Assembly: GCA_016708105.1 (NCBI GenBank)
Contig: JADJGJ010000001.1
Coordinates: 1,240,001-1,304,000 of the forward strand
Origin: Crocinitomicaceae bacterium
Lineage (GTDB): Bacteria; Bacteroidota; Bacteroidia; Flavobacteriales_D; Crocinitomicaceae
DNA length: 64,000 nt
Direction of reading: 5' to 3'
Below are positions 60,407-64,000 of this stretch, one piece after another; position 1 is the stretch's first letter, and each line of letters opens with the position of its first letter. The notes under the pieces were generated by a model. It worked only from the letters and a program-made list of their open reading frames with translations, made no database searches and had not been told where the DNA came from. Both the position numbers and the translations under genes were made by a program.

Positions 60407-62032
60407 TCATGATGCATACATCTCATCAGCCTGCATTTGAATTTTTTCATCAGCCAGGTAATCGTCATAGGTCATGAGTTTGTCAAGGAAACCTGTTGGA
60501 GTTAATTCAACGATGCGGTTAGCCACTGTTTGAACAAATTCATGGTCATGTGAAGTAAATAGAATAGTGCCCGGGAATTTAATGAGCGCATTATTGAATG
60601 CCGTTATTGATTCCAGATCCAGGTGATTGGTAGGTTCATCTAAAATAAGCAGGTTCCCTTTTCCAAACATCATACGAGAAATCATGCATCGAACTTTTTC
60701 ACCACCTGATAATACACGCACTTTTTTGAGGGCTTCTTCACCTGAGAAGAGCATTCTCCCTAAAAATCCACGGAGATACACTTCTTCTTTTTCCTCGTCA
60801 GTTACAGCGTATTGGCGCAGCCATTCAACCATGGTTAAATCACTGCTGAAGTAAGCAGCGTTATCATTGGGTAAATAAGTTGGTTTTATAGTAGTACCAT
60901 AATGAAAAGTACCACTGTCAGCTTGCTTCTCATTCATTAAAACCTGAAACAAATTTGTAATAGACAAGCTATTTTTAGAAATGAAAGCTATTTTATCTCC
61001 TTTGGAAACATTGAGATAAAAATCTTTGAAGAGCGTTTCACCGTCTAATGATTTTGAAAGTTTTTCAATGTGTAAAATCTGGTCACCCGCTTCACGTTCT
61101 TGTTCATAAATGATTCCGGGATATTTTCTGCTGGAAGGTTTCAGCTCTTCTACCTGCATTTTTTCAAGCAACTTTCGTCTGCTGGTTGCCTGTTTTGATT
61201 TAGAAGCGTTGGCACTGAAGCGAGCGATAAACTCTTGCAACTCTTTTCTTTTCTCTTCTAATTTTTTATTTTTATCACCTTGTTGTTTTAATACCAATTG
61301 AGATGACTGATACCAAAAAGAATAATTGCCGGTGAAAAAATTAATTTTACCAAAATCAATATCGCAAATATGAGTACACACGGTGTCAAGGAAGTGTCTG
61401 TCGTGCGATACAACGATTACTGTATTTTTAAAATCAAGTAGAAAATCTTCAAGCCAAGAAATTGTTTTAATGTCAAGGTCATTGGTAGGTTCATCTAAAA
61501 CAAGAATATCGGGATTTCCGAACAATGCCTGCGCCAAAAGCACACGCACTTTTTGATCTGAGGGAATATCCTTCATCAGGGTATAATGGGTGTCTTCTTT
61601 AATACCCAGGTTACTCAGCAGTGTTGCAGCGTCAGTTTCGGCGTTCCATCCATCCATTTCAGCAAATTCCGCTTCTAGCTCAGAAGCACGTAACCCATCT
61701 GCCTCACTGAAATCCGGTTTAGCGTAGATTGCATCTTTTTCACTGATAATTTTCCACAAGGCGTTGTGCCCCATGAGTACGGCATTAAGCACTGAATATT
61801 CATCAAACTCATGGTGATTCTGTTTGAGCACCGCCATTCGCTTGCCGGGTTCAAGAATGATTTGCCCGGTGTTACCTTCAATTTCACCGGTTAATATTTT
61901 CAGAAAAGTTGATTTACCGGCACCATTGGCACCAATAACGCCGTAGCAATTGCCGGGTGCAAATTTGAGATTGACATCCTCAAATAAAACTTTTTTACCG
62001 TACGCGAGAGAAAGATTACTAACCTGAATCAT
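60407..62032 (-). CDS. ABC-F family ATPase with a degenerate second nucleotide site
   Basis: 541 residues with two ABC modules. The first has a normal Walker A (GANGAGKST) but its signature is degenerate (IPSDQK in place of LSGGQ). The second lacks a proper Walker A (ISKNSLSITN where GxxGxGKT is expected) but keeps LSGGEK and LLILDEPTNHLD. The linker between them is basic and helical. Known of the family: ABC-F proteins act on ribosomes and can give antibiotic protection or regulate translation. The pattern matches a Bacteroidetes subgroup. A TACCTTTG box lies 22 bp upstream. Confidence 0.9.
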   Translation of the reverse strand: MIQVSNLSLAYGKKVLFEDVNLKFAPGNCYGVIGANGAGKSTFLKILTGEIEGNTGQIILEPGKRMAVLKQNHHEFDEYSVLNAVLMGHNALWKIISEKDAIYAKPDFSEADGLRASELEAEFAEMDGWNAETDAATLLSNLGIKEDTHYTLMKDIPSDQKVRVLLAQALFGNPDILVLDEPTNDLDIKTISWLEDFLLDFKNTVIVVSHDRHFLDTVCTHICDIDFGKINFFTGNYSFWYQSSQLVLKQQGDKNKKLEEKRKELQEFIARFSANASKSKQATSRRKLLEKMQVEELKPSSRKYPGIIYEQEREAGDQILHIEKLSKSLDGETLFKDFYLNVSKGDKIAFISKNSLSITNLFQVLMNEKQADSGTFHYGTTIKPTYLPNDNAAYFSSDLTMVEWLRQYAVTDEEKEEVYLRGFLGRMLFSGEEALKKVRVLSGGEKVRCMISRMMFGKGNLLILDEPTNHLDLESITAFNNALIKFPGTILFTSHDHEFVQTVANRIVELTPTGFLDKLMTYDDYLADEKIQMQADEMYAS

Positions 62033-62054
62033 TGATTTTACCGTGTTTCGGCGG

Positions 62055-62062
62055 CAAAGGTA
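62055..62062 (-). promoter_or_regulatory. Candidate -7 promoter element for the ABC-F gene
   Basis: On the minus strand this reads TACCTTTG, matching TAnnTTTG, 22 bp before the start codon. A TTTG further upstream gives a spacer shorter than usual, so the -33 element is uncertain. Confidence 0.45.
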
Positions 62063-62104
62063 GGTGCTTCATCTGCAAAAAATGATCTTTTGTTGTAAAA
62101 AAAT

Positions 62105-62134
62105 TTTGTTTTATTGAAATCTGATATATATTTG
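62105..62134 (+). promoter_or_regulatory. Canonical Bacteroidota promoter for the 62.2 kb lipoprotein
   Basis: TTTG (62105-62108), an 18-bp spacer and TATATTTG (62127-62134) match the -33/-7 consensus exactly. The start codon follows 43 bp later, leaving a short 5' UTR. This is the clearest promoter seen in the window. Confidence 0.75.
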
Positions 62135-62176
62135 CACCATTAATTAATTAATTATTTAAGTAAGTAAAACCAAGTT

Positions 62177-62545
62177 ATGAAATTGAGAACTTTATTAGTA
62201 GGAGCAGTTGCAGGATTGTTGCTGACTGCTTGCGGTGGAGGAGCCACTCCAAAAGACGTTACAGAATCATTCATTAAAGCTTTGAACGGCGGTAAATGCG
62301 ACGAAGCTAAAGGAATGGCTGTTGAAACTGCTGCTGAAAATGTACAAGCTGCTATTGATGCAGGATGTGCAAGTTCACCAACTGAAATCATTTCTACAGA
62401 TTGTACAGAGTCAGGTGAAACTGCAAATTGTACTTGTACTGAAAAAAGAGATGGTATGGAAATGAAATTCAAATACGATCTTAAAAAAGTTGATGGCGCT
62501 TGGAAAGTTGCTAACTACGCAAAAGATCTAGGAATGGAAATGTAA
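62177..62545 (+). CDS. Small lipoprotein with DUF4878-like fold
   Basis: 122 residues with a lipobox LTAC at about residue 19, then a cystatin/DUF4878-like domain (PKDVTESFIKALNGGKCDEA, closing KKVDGAWKVANYAKD). Several Cys could form disulfides. It has an own strong promoter and a terminator, so it is a monocistronic, probably abundant envelope protein. Function unknown. Confidence 0.75.
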   Translation: MKLRTLLVGAVAGLLLTACGGGATPKDVTESFIKALNGGKCDEAKGMAVETAAENVQAAIDAGCASSPTEIISTDCTESGETANCTCTEKRDGMEMKFKYDLKKVDGAWKVANYAKDLGMEM

Positions 62546-62570
62546 GATCATTTCAAATCCAAAAGATTTC

Positions 62571-62604
62571 AAAAATCCCGTCCGGTTTCCGAGACGGGAT
62601 TTTT
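62571..62604 (+). terminator. Rho-independent terminator after the 62.2 kb lipoprotein
   Basis: AAAAATCCCGTC (62571-62582) pairs with GACGGGATTTTT (62593-62604), and the loop itself contains a CGG/CCG pair. The position 25 bp after the stop codon and the T-run make it a clear terminator. Confidence 0.88.
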
Positions 62605-62680
62605 GTTTTATCAGGCAATGCATCTGAATATTGTTGCCTACATTTGTTGAAATTCATTTACACTAAATTCAATTATTGGC

Positions 62681-63403
62681 ATGATGCCCGTGAATACCCG
62701 TTATTTTTTTTGTGCTGTTACGTTGTTCATCCTTTGCAGTTGCTCAGGCTCAGGTGAGTCTGGCCTTGACACGGACACAAGTACTGCGGTGGAGTACAAA
62801 CATATTCCGCCCAGTTTACCTGATTCAATTTATCAGCAAATAAAACCAGGCGATATAATAGTGCGTCGTGGTAACGGACCGCTCTCAGCACATATCATGC
62901 AAAATACCGAAGAAGAATATTCACACTGCGGTATTATTGTGAAAGAAGGTGATACCTGGAGAGTCATTCACTCTCTTGGAGGTGCAGTAAGTGAACAAGA
63001 AGAAGATGGAGTACAAATTATGGACTTAACTGAATTTGTAAAACATGGTGCTGACTCTATGCTATTTATTTGCCGACCAATTTTTGCTGATTCGCTTGAA
63101 ACAAAAATTCCTGAAAGAGCTTACCATTACTTAAATCTCAGAGTGCCTTTTGACCATTCATTCAGCATGTATTCAACCGACGAATATTACTGCAGTGAAT
63201 TGTTGTACTACATTTTCAAAGATGTGAATGATGGCAAAAATGTATTCATTGTGAGGAAAAAACATCGCACATACATGCTGTTGTTTGCTACCTTTTTTGA
63301 TAGTGAAAAATTCATGCCTATTTTTCATTTGAAAGATGATAACAGAAGAGTACGCATGTTGCCACCTGATTCATTGAGTACTGATACAACTGCTGTTCAA
63401 TAG
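62681..63403 (+). CDS. YiiX/YebB-like NlpC/P60-type cysteine hydrolase lipoprotein
   Basis: 240 residues from the ATG at 62681 (another ATG follows directly). A lipoprotein signal (LCSC) is followed by a permuted papain-like fold: His82 in YSHCGI and Cys171 in YYCSELL form the expected catalytic pair, with GDIIVRRG before them. Known of the family: envelope amidase or peptidase activity on peptides or lipids; the target here is unknown. It ends in convergent 7-bp overlap with the next gene. Confidence 0.85.
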   Translation: MMPVNTRYFFCAVTLFILCSCSGSGESGLDTDTSTAVEYKHIPPSLPDSIYQQIKPGDIIVRRGNGPLSAHIMQNTEEEYSHCGIIVKEGDTWRVIHSLGGAVSEQEEDGVQIMDLTEFVKHGADSMLFICRPIFADSLETKIPERAYHYLNLRVPFDHSFSMYSTDEYYCSELLYYIFKDVNDGKNVFIVRKKHRTYMLLFATFFDSEKFMPIFHLKDDNRRVRMLPPDSLSTDTTAVQ

Positions 63404-64000
63404 GGAATAGCCCCTTGTAATCCGCCGGTGTGTAATAATACAATGCGGCTATTCTTTTTGAAAAATCCGTCATGTAAATCACGTAAAAATGCGCTGACCA
63501 TTTTGCCGGTATAAACCTGATCAAGTGGAATACCGTGAGCATCAGTAAATGATTTCATATTGGCAAGCAACGTGGCATTGTGCTTTCCGTATCCTCCAAA
63601 ATGCATATCTGTGATCAACCTCAAATCCTTCAATCTTAAGTTTGCTTCAGGAAATTCAATAGACATAGATTGAATTCTTCGCTGAATATCATGAGATAGA
63701 AATTCACCCCCCTTCAGTGCAGACACAGTATTGATGATGCAACCGTTCAGTGAACCCACAAGTAAACCCGCGGCAGTTGTGCCTGTACCCGCTGCGGTGT
63801 ATACATAATCCGGTGTGAAAGGTATTTCATGCATTATTTCAGAACAGCCCTCAGCACCGGCGTTGTTTGCACCACCTTCAGGAACAATATACACGTTGCC
63901 AAAAATAGCTTTGAGCTGTGCATGAAAATTTGCATCGTATCTTTTTTGATATGCTTGTCGGGTAACAAAGTGAAATTGCATCTTATTTTCTGAAGCAGCA
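63397..64000 (-). CDS. ACC deaminase / D-cysteine desulfhydrase-like PLP enzyme (partial)
   Basis: The frame is open to the window end, so only the C-terminal 201 residues are visible. Features include VPEGGANNAGAEG and YTAAGTGTTAAGLL, matching the phosphate-binding loop of fold-type II PLP enzymes of the 1-aminocyclopropane-1-carboxylate deaminase or D-cysteine desulfhydrase kind, and GGLQG near the end. The catalytic lysine lies in the missing N-terminal part. The substrate cannot be decided. The stop overlaps the convergent YiiX-like gene by 7 bp. Confidence 0.85.
   Translation of the reverse strand, partial: AASENKMQFHFVTRQAYQKRYDANFHAQLKAIFGNVYIVPEGGANNAGAEGCSEIMHEIPFTPDYVYTAAGTGTTAAGLLVGSLNGCIINTVSALKGGEFLSHDIQRRIQSMSIEFPEANLRLKDLRLITDMHFGGYGKHNATLLANMKSFTDAHGIPLDQVYTGKMVSAFLRDLHDGFFKKNSRIVLLHTGGLQGAIPY

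Noticed and set aside
1..64000. tRNA or rRNA genes
   Set aside because: I found no T-loop consensus with a matching acceptor stem and no rRNA-like conserved blocks by eye; a covariance search would be needed to exclude them.

Overview
The window looks like a chromosomal contig from a Bacteroidota bacterium, probably in Flavobacteriales. The evidence is AT-rich DNA, promoters with the TTTG/TAnnTTTG consensus, many SpII lipoproteins, secreted proteins with a C-terminal type IX secretion (T9SS) sorting domain, MenD, and a Bacteroidetes-type ABC-F protein. No rRNA, tRNA, CRISPR array, complete transposon or prophage was seen. Genus-level placement is not possible from the sequence alone.

0-4.7 kb (accessory): the tail of a repeat-containing protein, then a ribosomally made peptide (RiPP) locus of the 'grasp-with-spasm' type: precursor peptide, ATP-grasp ligase (GwsG), a small unknown protein and a SPASM-domain partner (GwsS), with overlapping genes. 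A lipoprotein and 750 bp without a convincing gene follow. 4.7-17.7 kb: aldehyde dehydrogenase; a three-gene overlapping set (barrel protein, helix-hairpin-helix/barrel protein, HisKA_2 kinase); a minus-strand run (SUI1-like factor, glycerophosphodiesterase lipoprotein, barrel protein, membrane patatin, two lipoproteins); a secreted small protein; and an S15/CocE peptidase.

17.7-21.3 kb (accessory): a second RiPP-related region. It has a decayed precursor leader (17.8 kb), two paralogous secreted proteins, an intact orphan precursor with the same leader as the one at 0.5 kb, and a DUF6624-like protein. No ligase is encoded here, so the precursor may use the enzymes 17 kb upstream. 21.3-36 kb: surE, two related kinase/OmpR-type regulator pairs, menD, a T9SS lectin/PKD protein and a propeller protein. 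The second pair is separated by a GC-rich palindrome and about ten copies of a G-rich 24-29 bp repeat. CsaA-like, MORN-like lipoprotein and LOG genes follow.

36-48 kb: Fic protein with four spaced copies of an octamer upstream, a small gene broken at a poly-A tract, RNase Z, two envelope proteins, dnaN, a TPR kinase/NarL-type regulator pair, a possible structured RNA, an S24-type repressor, an ABC ATPase and a PqiA-like protein. 48-56 kb: envelope and redox genes (LptD-like protein, amidase, MlaD-like protein, membrane Fe-S oxidoreductase with its CCG-domain partner, HAD hydrolase). Several are split by single-base shifts, mostly in homopolymers, which looks more like consensus error than gene decay. 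55.8-64 kb: two Cys-rich microproteins sharing a 3' half, an XRE regulator, an S74/T9SS protein, a GH16 hydrolase, small lipoproteins, an ABC-F protein, a YiiX-like hydrolase, and a PLP enzyme cut by the window edge.

The most interesting material is the RiPP system with dispersed precursors, the G-rich tandem repeat inside a two-component locus, the family of perfect GC-rich palindromes, and the pair of Cys-rich microproteins.
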